13,938 nucleotides of DNA from positions 1 through 13,938 of the forward strand of contig JAJRVH010000102.1 in NCBI GenBank assembly GCA_021545625.1, written 5' to 3'. The position numbers and the translations under genes are program-made. This document shows positions 7,252-13,779 of this stretch, piece after piece (position 1 is the stretch's first letter; each line of letters starts with the position of its first letter). Below the pieces are notes generated by a model. The model was not told the DNA's origin. It worked only from the letters and a program-made list of their open reading frames with translations, and searched no databases. The stretch comes from Zetaproteobacteria bacterium (GTDB lineage: Bacteria > Pseudomonadota > Zetaproteobacteria > Mariprofundales > Mariprofundaceae).

Positions 7252-7297
7252 GTGGATCGGGAAGGCGGGGGAAACCCCGCCCGACCCACCGCCTTTT
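7252..7297 (+). terminator. Likely intrinsic terminator upstream of sqr
   Basis: GGCGGGG (7264-7270) and CCCCGCC (7275-7281) form a perfect 7-bp stem closed by a GAAA tetraloop. Outer pairs GTGG/CCAC and TCG/CGA extend it to 7252-7289, with an internal bulge. TTTT follows at 7294-7297. An alternative fold, AAGGCGG with CCGCCTT (7262-7268 / 7289-7295), puts the T-run directly against the stem. It would end the rhodanese-DUF302-DUF2892 transcript; if the sqr promoter lies upstream of it, it could instead be a leader element. Confidence 0.65.
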
Positions 7298-7351
7298 CAG
7301 GCATAATCAAAGGGCGCCAATCATGACGGCCCCCGAAAGGAGACGAATACT

Positions 7352-8629
7352 ATGGCACATGTAGTCATAATGGGAGCAGGAATCGGGGGCATGCCTGCTG
7401 CTTACGAAATGAAAGATGCCCTGAAGAAGCTCGGCGGCGAGCACGAGGTGACGGTGGTGTCCAATGTGGACTACTTCCATTTTACCCCGTCCAACCCGTG
7501 GGTGGCCGTTGGCTGGCGCGACAAGGAACAGATCAGTTTCGAATGCGCGCAATACCTGAACAAGAAAAAGATCAACTTCCTTTCCTGCGGCGTGGATGAG
7601 ATTCTGGCCGACGAAAGCAAGCTGCGCCTCGGAAACGGCCAGTTTCTGGAATATGATTATCTGATCGTGGCAACCGGACCGCGCCTGGCCTTCGAGCTGG
7701 TCGAGGGCATGGGGCCTGAAGCCCATACCCACTCGATCTGCCACGTGGATCACGCCGAGAAGGCCTATCATGCCTTCGAGGAATTCTGCAAGAATCCGGG
7801 GCCGATCGTTGTCGGCGCGGTACAGGGCGTGTCCTGCTACGGTCCGGCCTACGAGTATGCCTGCATCCTCGATACCGAACTGCGTCGTCGCAAGATCCGC
7901 GACAAGGTGCCGATGACCTTCATCACGCCGGAGCCGTATATCGGTCACCTGGGACTGGGCGGCGTCGAGGATTCGAAGAATCTGCTCGAATCCGAGCTGC
8001 GCAAGCGCGACATCAAGTTCATCACCAACTGCAAGACCGTCAAGGTGCACGAGCACAGCCTCGATTACGAGGAAGTGGATCGCAACGGCGAGGTGATTGC
8101 CTCCGGTTCGCTGGATCACAGGTTCGCGATGCTGATGCCGCCGTTCCGCGGCGTGGGCCCGGTGGCCAGTTGCGAAGGGCTGGTCAATCCGATGGGTTTC
8201 GTGACGATCAACGAATACCAGCAGAACCCGACCTACCCGAACATCTATGGCACCGGCGTGATCGTTGCCATTCCGCCGGTCGAGGCAACGCCGCTGCCGG
8301 TCGGCACGCCGAAGACGGGCTTCATGATTGAATCGATGACGACGGCGATCGTTCACAACATTGTGCACGATCTGAAGGGTGAAGAGCCCGAGGCCTGCGG
8401 TACCTGGGGCGCGATCTGTCTGGCCGATTTCGGCGATGGCGGCGTGGCGCTGGTGGCCTATCCCCAGATTCCGCCCCGCAACATGGTCTGGGCCAAGGGC
8501 GGTAAATGGGTGCATGTCGCCAAGGTTGGCTTCGAGAAGTATTTTATGCGCAAGATGAGAACCGGTGTTTCCGAACCCTTTATGGAGAAGGCATTCCTGA
8601 AGCAGCTCGGTATTGAACGCCTGAAGTAA
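7352..8629 (+). CDS. sqr: Sulfide:quinone oxidoreductase (Acidithiobacillus-like)
   Basis: Membrane-associated FAD enzyme of 425 residues that oxidises sulfide to sulfane sulfur and passes electrons to the quinone pool. The N-terminal dinucleotide fold is clear (MGAGIGGMPAAYEM), as is the second FAD segment (YLIVATGP). All three cysteines expected of SQR are present: Cys130 (SICHVDHAEKAY), Cys162 (GVSCYGPAYEYA) and Cys356 (GAICLADFGD); they match A. ferrooxidans SQR Cys128, Cys160 and Cys356. That separates it from flavocytochrome c and NADH dehydrogenases, which lack the set. His199 lies in EPYIGHLG as in the characterised enzyme. The C-terminal segment WVHVAKVGFEKYFMRKM is the likely amphipathic membrane attachment. 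The ribosome site is AAAGGAG. Terminator-like hairpins on both sides suggest it is transcribed alone. Confidence 0.93.
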   Translation: MAHVVIMGAGIGGMPAAYEMKDALKKLGGEHEVTVVSNVDYFHFTPSNPWVAVGWRDKEQISFECAQYLNKKKINFLSCGVDEILADESKLRLGNGQFLEYDYLIVATGPRLAFELVEGMGPEAHTHSICHVDHAEKAYHAFEEFCKNPGPIVVGAVQGVSCYGPAYEYACILDTELRRRKIRDKVPMTFITPEPYIGHLGLGGVEDSKNLLESELRKRDIKFITNCKTVKVHEHSLDYEEVDRNGEVIASGSLDHRFAMLMPPFRGVGPVASCEGLVNPMGFVTINEYQQNPTYPNIYGTGVIVAIPPVEATPLPVGTPKTGFMIESMTTAIVHNIVHDLKGEEPEACGTWGAICLADFGDGGVALVAYPQIPPRNMVWAKGGKWVHVAKVGFEKYFMRKMRTGVSEPFMEKAFLKQLGIERLK

Positions 8630-8630
8630 G

Positions 8631-8671
8631 CGGAAAAGGGCGGCTGCCATTTCGACAGCCGCCCTTTTCCG
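8631..8671 (+). terminator. Strong intrinsic terminator after sqr
   Basis: A perfect 16-bp inverted repeat: CGGAAAAGGGCGGCTG at 8631-8646 pairs with its exact reverse complement at 8656-8671 around a 9-base loop. The A-run on the left arm and TTTT on the right arm give the usual terminator look on either strand. It starts one base after the sqr stop codon and separates sqr from the cyd promoter. Confidence 0.9.
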
Positions 8672-8673
8672 GA

Positions 8674-8701
8674 TTGTATAATTAGATTATTCTAATATAA
8701 T
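8674..8701 (+). promoter_or_regulatory. Probable cyd operon promoter with operator-like palindrome
   Basis: A perfect TATAAT box lies at 8696-8701 with a TTGTAT -35-like box at 8674-8679 and a 16-base spacer. The spacer is almost filled by the inverted repeat ATTAGA-TTAT-TCTAAT (8681-8696), in the classic place for a repressor to block RNA polymerase. A second TATAAT sits at 8677-8682. AT-rich palindromes of this kind suit winged-helix repressors, including the sulfide-sensing SqrR/BigR group of ArsR proteins, but the match to any known operator is not verified and no regulator gene lies in the window. Confidence 0.65.
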
Positions 8702-8728
8702 GGTTGCCTGATGGTTGAAGGAGGTACG

Positions 8729-8866
8729 ATGAAATCGTTGTTTGCAAAGGAAATCGCGACCGTGATCGCCTTCAAGATCGTGGCGGTGTTCACCATATGG
8801 TATCTGTTCTATTCCGATCACGACGCCATGGTCGAGCCGATGCGCGTGCTGTTGCCGGGAAGCTAG
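8729..8866 (+). CDS. cydP: CydP-like small subunit of cytochrome bd
   Basis: A 45-residue single-helix protein too short for most gene finders. The ribosome site AAGGAGG at 8718-8724 is strong, though only four bases from the ATG. The sequence MKSLFAKEIATVIAFKIVAV followed by FTIWYLFYSDHD resembles, from memory, the family named cytochrome oxidase putative small subunit CydP: an R/KEIA..-I..K start, a Trp near the end of the helix and a short polar tail. It lies directly upstream of cydA and downstream of the palindromic promoter, so it should be the first gene of the cyd transcript. CydP is assigned by position and family likeness; its exact role in assembly or stability of the oxidase is not known to me. 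Confidence 0.75.
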   Translation: MKSLFAKEIATVIAFKIVAVFTIWYLFYSDHDAMVEPMRVLLPGS

Positions 8867-8908
8867 ACGGGTGATTTCGCGTACGGGGTATCCAAAGGAG
8901 GTTTAACA

Positions 8909-10471
8909 ATGGAAGCACTGGTTGACGTATCGCGACTGCAGTTTGCGTTCACGGCACTGATACATTTTCTGTTCGTGCCGCTGACGCTGGGGCTGTCGCT
9001 GATGCTGGTGACGATGGAAGCGATGTATGTCAAAACGGGTCGCCGGATTTACAGGGACATGACGCGTTTCTGGGGCAAGCTGTTCGCGATCAACTTTGCG
9101 ATGGGCGTTGTCACGGGACTGACGATGGAGTTCCAGTTCGGCACCAACTGGGCCTATTACTCGCATTATGTCGGAGATATTTTCGGCGTGCCTCTGGCCA
9201 TCGAGGGCATGATGGCCTTTTTTCTCGAATCCACCTTTATCGGTCTGTTCTTTTTCGGCTGGGACAAGCTGAGTCGGCGCCAGCATCTGATGGTAACGGT
9301 GCTGGTCGCCGTCGGTTCCAATCTGTCGGCCCTGTGGATTCTGATCGCCAACGGCTGGATGCAGTATCCGGTCGGGACCGTATTCAATCCGGAGACCATG
9401 CGCATGGAGCTGGAAAACTTTTCGGCGTTGCTGTTTAACCCGGTGGCGCAGGTAAAATTCCTGCATACCCTGTCGGCCGGGTATCTGACCGGGGCGGTCT
9501 TCGTCATGGGGATCAGCGCCTGGTATCTTCTGAAGGGACGGGACACGGAGTTTGCCCGCCGTTCGTTTGCCATTGCAGCGGCGGTGGGGTCGGTGGCCTC
9601 GTTGTCGGCGGTCATGCTGGGCGACGAATCGGGCTACCATGTGGCCGAATTCCAGCCGGAAAAAATGGCTGCCATCGAAGCTGTCTGGGAAACCGAGCCT
9701 GCTCCGGCGCCATTTACCGTGGCCGGGCTTATCGATCAGCAGGCCGGCGAAACGCGCTATGCGATCCGGATACCGGCCGCACTCGGCCTGATTGCCACGC
9801 GTTCGCTGGATGGCGAGGTGCCGGGCATACGCGAACTGGTGCGGATCAACGAGGAGCGCATCCGCAGCGGGCTGGTTGCTTACCGGCAGCTGGAGGCCAT
9901 GCGAAACCGTACGGCGGATCGGGAACAGCGCAGCCATTTTGAAGCGCATGTAAAGGATCTTGGTTATGCGCTGTTGCTCAAGCGCTATGTCGACAATCCG
10001 CTGAACGCCACCGATGAGCAGATTCACCGGGCGGCGGGCGACACCATTCCGCGCGTGGCGCCGATGTTCTGGACCTTCCGAGTGATGGTGGCAATCGGCG
10101 GGTTTCTGGCCCTGTTGATGTTCTATGCCCTCTATGCGGCCTGGCGCGGCACGGCCTGGCGGCAGCGCTGGCTGATGAAAGCCGCGTTATGGGCGGTGCC
10201 GCTGCCGTTCATCGGTGTGGAGGTCGGCTGGTTCGTGGCTGAATTCGGGCGCCAGCCATGGACGGTTTACGGGATGCTGCCGACGCATCTGTCGGTGTCA
10301 TCGCTGCAGGCTTCCGATGTGCAGGCATCGTTGCTGGCCTTCTTCCTGATGTATATGAGCCTGTTCGCGATCGAGCTGTTCCTGATGTTCAAATATGCCC
10401 GCCTGGGGCCGAGTGCATTGCATACCGGTCGCTATCACTTCGAACAAGCCATGCTGAAAGGAGGCGCATAA
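8909..10471 (+). CDS. cydA: Cytochrome bd ubiquinol oxidase subunit I
   Basis: The haem-bearing subunit of the quinol oxidase, 520 residues. Key residues fall at the same numbers as in E. coli CydA: His19 (haem b595 ligand), His186 and Met393 (haem b558 ligands), Glu99 and Glu107 (proton path), Glu445 in GWFVAEFGRQPW, and Lys252 and Glu257 in the quinol-binding Q-loop. The long Q-loop with its C-terminal insertion places it in the L subfamily with E. coli. AAAGGAGG precedes the ATG by seven bases. The last base of its TAA is the first base of the cydB ATG. Cytochrome bd is known to keep working in sulfide, which inhibits haem-copper oxidases, so its place beside sqr is functionally sensible. 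Confidence 0.97.
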   Translation: MEALVDVSRLQFAFTALIHFLFVPLTLGLSLMLVTMEAMYVKTGRRIYRDMTRFWGKLFAINFAMGVVTGLTMEFQFGTNWAYYSHYVGDIFGVPLAIEGMMAFFLESTFIGLFFFGWDKLSRRQHLMVTVLVAVGSNLSALWILIANGWMQYPVGTVFNPETMRMELENFSALLFNPVAQVKFLHTLSAGYLTGAVFVMGISAWYLLKGRDTEFARRSFAIAAAVGSVASLSAVMLGDESGYHVAEFQPEKMAAIEAVWETEPAPAPFTVAGLIDQQAGETRYAIRIPAALGLIATRSLDGEVPGIRELVRINEERIRSGLVAYRQLEAMRNRTADREQRSHFEAHVKDLGYALLLKRYVDNPLNATDEQIHRAAGDTIPRVAPMFWTFRVMVAIGGFLALLMFYALYAAWRGTAWRQRWLMKAALWAVPLPFIGVEVGWFVAEFGRQPWTVYGMLPTHLSVSSLQASDVQASLLAFFLMYMSLFAIELFLMFKYARLGPSALHTGRYHFEQAMLKGGA

Positions 10472-11607
10472 TGTGGGATTACGAGACCTTGAGACTGGCC
10501 TGGTGGGTTATTGTCGCCGTATTGCTGATCGGCTATGCGATCATGGATGGCTTCGATCTGGGCGTGGCGGGCCTGCTGCCGTTCGTGGCCAGAAATGATG
10601 AAGAGCGGCGCGTGTTGATCAATGCGATCGGACCGACCTGGGATGGCAATCAGGTGTGGCTGATTCTCGGTGCAGGGGCGATATTCGCCGCCTGGCCGGC
10701 AATTTACGCGGCCGCCTTTTCAGGCATGTACGCGGCGTTGCTGCTGGTGCTGTTCGCCCTGTTCCTGAGGCCTGTCGGTTTCGACTATCGCAGCAAGCTG
10801 GCCTCGCCGGCCTGGCGAACGGGATGGGATTACGCACTGTTTCTCGGAGGCGTCGTGCCGGCCGTCGTGATCGGAATTGCCTTCGGCAATTTCATGCTGG
10901 GCATACCTTTCCATTTCGATGAGAGTTTTCGAAGTTTTTACAACGGTACGCTGGCGGATCTGCTTAATCCGTTCGCCCTGCTGACCGGCCTGGTATCGCT
11001 GGCGATGCTGATCATGCACGGGGCGAGCTTCCTGCTGATCAAGACCGAAGGCGTGCTGCAGCGGCGCGCACGTGTCGCCTCGCGTCTTGCCGCGGGGGCG
11101 ACCATGTTGCTGTTTGCCGCAGCCGGCGCCGCGATCATGACCGATATCGAAGGGTTCCGCGTGATCGGCGAGATTGACAGGGCTGCGCCATCCTCGCCGT
11201 TTGGCATCGGCGTCGTACGTGAGGCGGGAGCCTGGATGGACAACTTCCATGCCCATGCATGGATGTGGCTGGCGCCACTGGCGGGCATGACGGGCGCGCT
11301 GGTGGTATTGTTGCTGGGAGACCGGCGCCCCGCCATCAGCTGGATGGCCAGCGGCGCGTCGGTGGCCGGCATTGCCGCGACAGCCGGGCTGGCGATGTTT
11401 CCGTTCATTTTACCGTCCAGCACGCATCCGGAGCAGAGTCTGATGGTCTGGAATGCAACATCGAGCCAGCAGACATTATGGCTGATGCTGATTGCGGCGG
11501 CCATTTTCATGCCGATCATCCTGGCCTATACGTCCTGGGTTTTCAGGGTGTTGCGCGGCAAGGTGACGCTTGAGGATATCCGCGCCAATGACCATACAGC
11601 CTATTGA
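10471..11607 (+). CDS. cydB: Cytochrome bd ubiquinol oxidase subunit II
   Basis: The second integral subunit of cytochrome bd, 378 residues and the size expected for CydB. The start is the ATG overlapping the cydA stop by one base (TAATG), preceded by AAAGGAGG; a longer in-frame opening from 10258 merely runs through cydA. The N-terminus WWVIVAVLLIGYAIMDGFDL and the following NAIGPTWDGNQVWL carry Asp29 and Asp58, which match the functionally important residues of E. coli CydB. The C-terminus ends with PIILAYTSWVFRVLRGKV, as usual in the family. It works as a heterodimer with CydA and with the small subunits encoded at 8729 and 11632. Confidence 0.96.
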   Translation: MWDYETLRLAWWVIVAVLLIGYAIMDGFDLGVAGLLPFVARNDEERRVLINAIGPTWDGNQVWLILGAGAIFAAWPAIYAAAFSGMYAALLLVLFALFLRPVGFDYRSKLASPAWRTGWDYALFLGGVVPAVVIGIAFGNFMLGIPFHFDESFRSFYNGTLADLLNPFALLTGLVSLAMLIMHGASFLLIKTEGVLQRRARVASRLAAGATMLLFAAAGAAIMTDIEGFRVIGEIDRAAPSSPFGIGVVREAGAWMDNFHAHAWMWLAPLAGMTGALVVLLLGDRRPAISWMASGASVAGIAATAGLAMFPFILPSSTHPEQSLMVWNATSSQQTLWLMLIAAAIFMPIILAYTSWVFRVLRGKVTLEDIRANDHTAY

Positions 11608-11631
11608 AGCTGTGTACTGAAGGAGGATCGA

Positions 11632-11715
11632 ATGTGGTATATGATGTGGATAATTGTCGCCTCGCTGGCCGTTTATGCCGGCATGAAGGCGGCCGAGGCG
11701 TGCAGGGTTCAGTAG
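11632..11715 (+). CDS. cydX: CydX-type small subunit of cytochrome bd
   Basis: A 27-residue single-helix protein, MWYMMWIIVASLAVYAGMKA then AEACRVQ. The MWY..WI opening, the LA...G core and an acidic residue after the helix match CydX/CbdX, known in E. coli to be needed for full activity and haem stability of cytochrome bd. AAGGAGG lies five bases before the ATG, and the gene is 24 bases after cydB. It is shorter than E. coli CydX (37 residues), lacking most of the C-terminal tail, which is common outside the enterics. Confidence 0.88.
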   Translation: MWYMMWIIVASLAVYAGMKAAEACRVQ

Positions 11716-11731
11716 GATAAGGAGTGCTACC

Positions 11732-12130
11732 ATGCGTTTGAAGGTGATTCATGAGGAAGGGGCCCGGCTGCGGGCCGAATGCCGGGGGCATGCGATCGTG
11801 ATCGACCAGCCGGAGTCCAACGGCGGCAGCGATGCGGGCATGACGCCGCCGGAGCTGATGGCTGCCTCGCTGGCCGGTTGCATAGGCTTTTATGTGGCCC
11901 GCTATTGCGAGCAGGCAGGGATCGATCCGGCCGGTCTGGAGGTGGGGTGCGACTGGAGCGTGGGGGGCGAGCCCAGGCATGTCGAACGCTTCGAGGTGAA
12001 GGTATGGCTGCCGCATTGCCCCGACAAGCGCCGCAAGGCGGTTGAGCGGGTGGCCGCCGGCTGTCTGATCCATCATACGCTGTGCGGTCAGGCGAGCGTC
12101 GACATTTCCCTTGCCGGGGATGAGCAGTGA
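11732..12130 (+). CDS. OsmC family protein
   Basis: A 132-residue member of the OsmC/Ohr superfamily of thiol-dependent hydroperoxide reductases. The two catalytic-type cysteines are present: Cys50 in PPELMAASLAGC and Cys111 in AAGCLIHHTLC, the latter followed by the usual (V/I)H.TL pattern; Cys118 is an additional cysteine close by. The family reduces organic hydroperoxides and, for some members, handles persulfides. GGAG lies seven bases before the ATG. The stop codon overlaps the thioredoxin start (GTGA), which would pair a peroxidase with its likely reductant. It is nearer to the YhfA-like group than to Ohr by eye, but this is not certain. Confidence 0.88.
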   Translation: MRLKVIHEEGARLRAECRGHAIVIDQPESNGGSDAGMTPPELMAASLAGCIGFYVARYCEQAGIDPAGLEVGCDWSVGGEPRHVERFEVKVWLPHCPDKRRKAVERVAAGCLIHHTLCGQASVDISLAGDEQ

Positions 12131-12573
12131 CGGAACGGATTTATCCATGCCCGCATTGCCGGACCCCTAACCGCCTGCCACGGCAGCGTATCGAGAGCGG
12201 TGAGGCGGGCAGGATCGTGTGTGGAAAATGCAGACAGCCCGTGTTTCCTGCCCATCCGGTCATGAGCGGCGATGCCGGTTTCGATGCGCAGGTTATGCAG
12301 GCGCCGCTGCCGGTGCTGGTGGATTTCTGGGCGCCGTGGTGTGGCCCCTGCCGCATGCTCGGGCCGGAGCTGGATGCCCTGGCGGCCGACACGGCCGGGC
12401 GACTGATCGTGGTCAAGGTGAATATCGACGAAAATCCGCAGCTGGCTTCCCGCTTCGCCGTGCGTTCGGTGCCGACGCTGCTGGTGGTCGCCGCTGGCCG
12501 CGTTGTCGATACCATCACGGGGGCCATGTCGAAAGCAGCATTGTTGCAGAGGCTCGGCCCCTGGCTGGCGTAA
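12127..12573 (+). CDS. trxC: Thioredoxin 2 (zinc-finger thioredoxin)
   Basis: A 148-residue cytoplasmic thioredoxin with the N-terminal zinc-binding motif of E. coli Trx2: CPHC (Cys8, Cys11) and CGKC (Cys32, Cys35). The thioredoxin domain has VLVDFWAPWCGPCRML with active cysteines 72 and 75, then VNIDENPQLASRFAVRSVPT with the cis-proline. The GTG start at 12127 is required to include the zinc finger, and it overlaps the OsmC stop by four bases. It is slightly longer than E. coli Trx2 (139). It probably reduces the OsmC protein or rhodanese and persulfide intermediates (inference from coupling). Confidence 0.94.
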   Translation: MTERIYPCPHCRTPNRLPRQRIESGEAGRIVCGKCRQPVFPAHPVMSGDAGFDAQVMQAPLPVLVDFWAPWCGPCRMLGPELDALAADTAGRLIVVKVNIDENPQLASRFAVRSVPTLLVVAAGRVVDTITGAMSKAALLQRLGPWLA

Positions 12574-12613
12574 CGGTAGAGGCCCGGGATGACACGCGGG
12601 ATGAAACGGTCAT

Positions 12614-13132
12614 ATGAGTTTGTGGCTGTTCATGCTGGCACCGGCCATCGGTTTGATGCTGGCCCTGTTCGGGGCCGGCGGAGGGATGGTTGCCGTGCCT
12701 CTGCTGGTGTACGGGCTGGGCATGCCGCTGAAACATGCGGTGTTCGTCAGCGTGCTGGGGGTTGGCTCCGTCAGCGCCCTGGCGCTGTTTCGGCTTCATG
12801 CGTGGGAGGGCCTGCATGCGCGCCTGCTGGCGTACCTGGGCGTTGGCGGAGGGTTTCTGTATGCGGATTTCAGGCAGGCCGTCCATCATTCGCTGCTGCT
12901 TGTGATGTTGAACGCGGTCGTGGCTGGAAGCCTGTATATGGGGCAGCCGGAATTGCCGTGGCAGCCCGTGTTATGGATTGTCGGACTGGCTGCCGCCGGT
13001 TGCCTTGCCGGGCAGACGCTGGCCGGCAGGCCTGGTGCGGAACGTTTGCAGGCCATATTCAGGGTGGCACTGGTCGTGGTGGGCGGCATGATGCTGTATG
13101 ATGCTATGGAGCTTGGCGCGATGACGCCTTGA
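12614..13132 (+). CDS. Shortened TauE/SafE-like membrane protein
   Basis: A 172-residue membrane protein related to the 254-residue exporter at 4961 but with its middle missing. Residues 10-66 match the first repeat (ALFGAGGGMVAVPLLVYGLG, then MPLK) and residues 76 onward match the second repeat (GVGGGFLYADF, then QAVHHSLLLV and the C-terminal helices). About 75-80 residues between the repeats, and about ten after GVGGGF, are absent relative to the longer paralogue. The frame is intact and the other frames do not hold the lost sequence, so this is an in-frame deletion rather than a frameshift. It may be a reduced transporter, a regulator of the full one, or a decaying gene. The ribosome site is weak, and the ATG at 12614 is the natural start for helix 1. 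Confidence 0.78.
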   Translation: MSLWLFMLAPAIGLMLALFGAGGGMVAVPLLVYGLGMPLKHAVFVSVLGVGSVSALALFRLHAWEGLHARLLAYLGVGGGFLYADFRQAVHHSLLLVMLNAVVAGSLYMGQPELPWQPVLWIVGLAAAGCLAGQTLAGRPGAERLQAIFRVALVVVGGMMLYDAMELGAMTP

Positions 13133-13148
13133 AACAAAGGAGACGAAA

Positions 13149-13499
13149 ATGTCTGATTATTACAAGGAGCTGACCTGCGAGTTGTCGGCAACGATTGGCG
13201 GGTTGCGCAGGGAAATTCCCGAGGTGATGAAGGGATTTTCGGCCATGGCCGGAGCTGCGCTCGAGGATGGGGCCCTGAACAAGAAAACCAAGGAGCTGAT
13301 CGCGCTGGCTATCGGCGTGGCAGGCCATTGCGAGGGTTGCATCGGGTTTCACGCCAAGGCGCTTGTGGCGCTGGGAGCCACGCGAGAAGAGATTGTCGAA
13401 ACGCTGGGCATGGCGATCTATATGGGCGGAGGCCCGTCGCTGATGTATGCAGCCGAGGCCATGCAGGCTTTCGAGGAATTTTCCGAGGCATGCGAATAA
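13149..13499 (+). CDS. Carboxymuconolactone decarboxylase family protein (AhpD-like)
   Basis: A 116-residue all-helical protein of the CMD/AhpD family. It carries the redox motif AGHCEGCIGFH (Cys61, Cys64, His68) with TKELIALAIGVA before it, the pattern of AhpD-type disulfide reductases rather than of true decarboxylases. The later GATREEIVETLGMAIYMGGG segment is also typical. AAAGGAG gives a good start. It follows the OsmC-thioredoxin-TauE set with a 16-base gap, so it probably belongs to the same thiol-redox cassette. Its substrate cannot be read from sequence. Confidence 0.92.
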   Translation: MSDYYKELTCELSATIGGLRREIPEVMKGFSAMAGAALEDGALNKKTKELIALAIGVAGHCEGCIGFHAKALVALGATREEIVETLGMAIYMGGGPSLMYAAEAMQAFEEFSEACE

Positions 13500-13509
13500 T
13501 GTATGGGTC

Positions 13510-13514
13510 AGGAG
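13510..13514 (+). promoter_or_regulatory. Ribosome site fixing a GTG start
   Basis: AGGAG lies seven bases before GTG 13522. It decides the start of the 85-residue gene, whose first ATG would only be at 13561 and would cut away the opening residues. Confidence 0.7.
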
Positions 13515-13521
13515 TTTATCC

Positions 13522-13779
13522 GTGTTGAGGCAGGCGATCGGCTGGCTGCACTGTCCGTCGATGGCCATGCTTGTCGGCGCGGCCCTGCTGCTGGGACTGG
13601 CGCCGTTTTCGCCCGAGCCGCATCTGCTGGAAAAACTGCGCATGCTGTTTGCAGGCGATTTGCACAGGCCGATCGATATCTTTGATCTGTTCTGGCACAG
13701 CTGGCCGGTTTTCTGGATCGCGCTGCGGCTGCTGACGCCGGGCTATGCCGGCAGCTGCCGGATCCCCGATCGCTCATGA
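13522..13779 (+). CDS. Small membrane protein, RND-associated type
   Basis: An 85-residue protein starting at GTG 13522. It has two hydrophobic stretches (about 14-28 and 58-71) separated by APFSPEPHLLEKLRMLFAGD then LHRPIDIFDL. From memory this resembles a family of roughly 70-residue proteins with PEPHL.EKLRML..GTL.RP.DIFDL that are auto-named RND transporter in databases although they are far too short to be a pump; the name comes from genomic company rather than function. An RND pump is indeed encoded at the other end of this window. The C-terminal PGYAGSCRIPDRS tail is a variable end. The stop overlaps the next start as ATGA. The function is unknown. Confidence 0.65.
   Translation: MLRQAIGWLHCPSMAMLVGAALLLGLAPFSPEPHLLEKLRMLFAGDLHRPIDIFDLFWHSWPVFWIALRLLTPGYAGSCRIPDRS

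Noticed and set aside
7307..8650. A 447-codon minus-strand frame opposite sqr
   Set aside because: Codon-aligned antisense shadow of the SQR gene with no family signature; explained by the same codon bias.
8903..10027. A 374-codon minus-strand frame opposite cydA
   Set aside because: Codon-aligned shadow of cydA; composition is low-complexity His/Gln/Arg and no start context or domain is seen.
10258..10470. N-terminal extension of cydB by 71 codons
   Set aside because: The extension lies wholly inside cydA in another frame. The ATG at 10471 has a strong ribosome site and gives the family's normal length and residue numbering.
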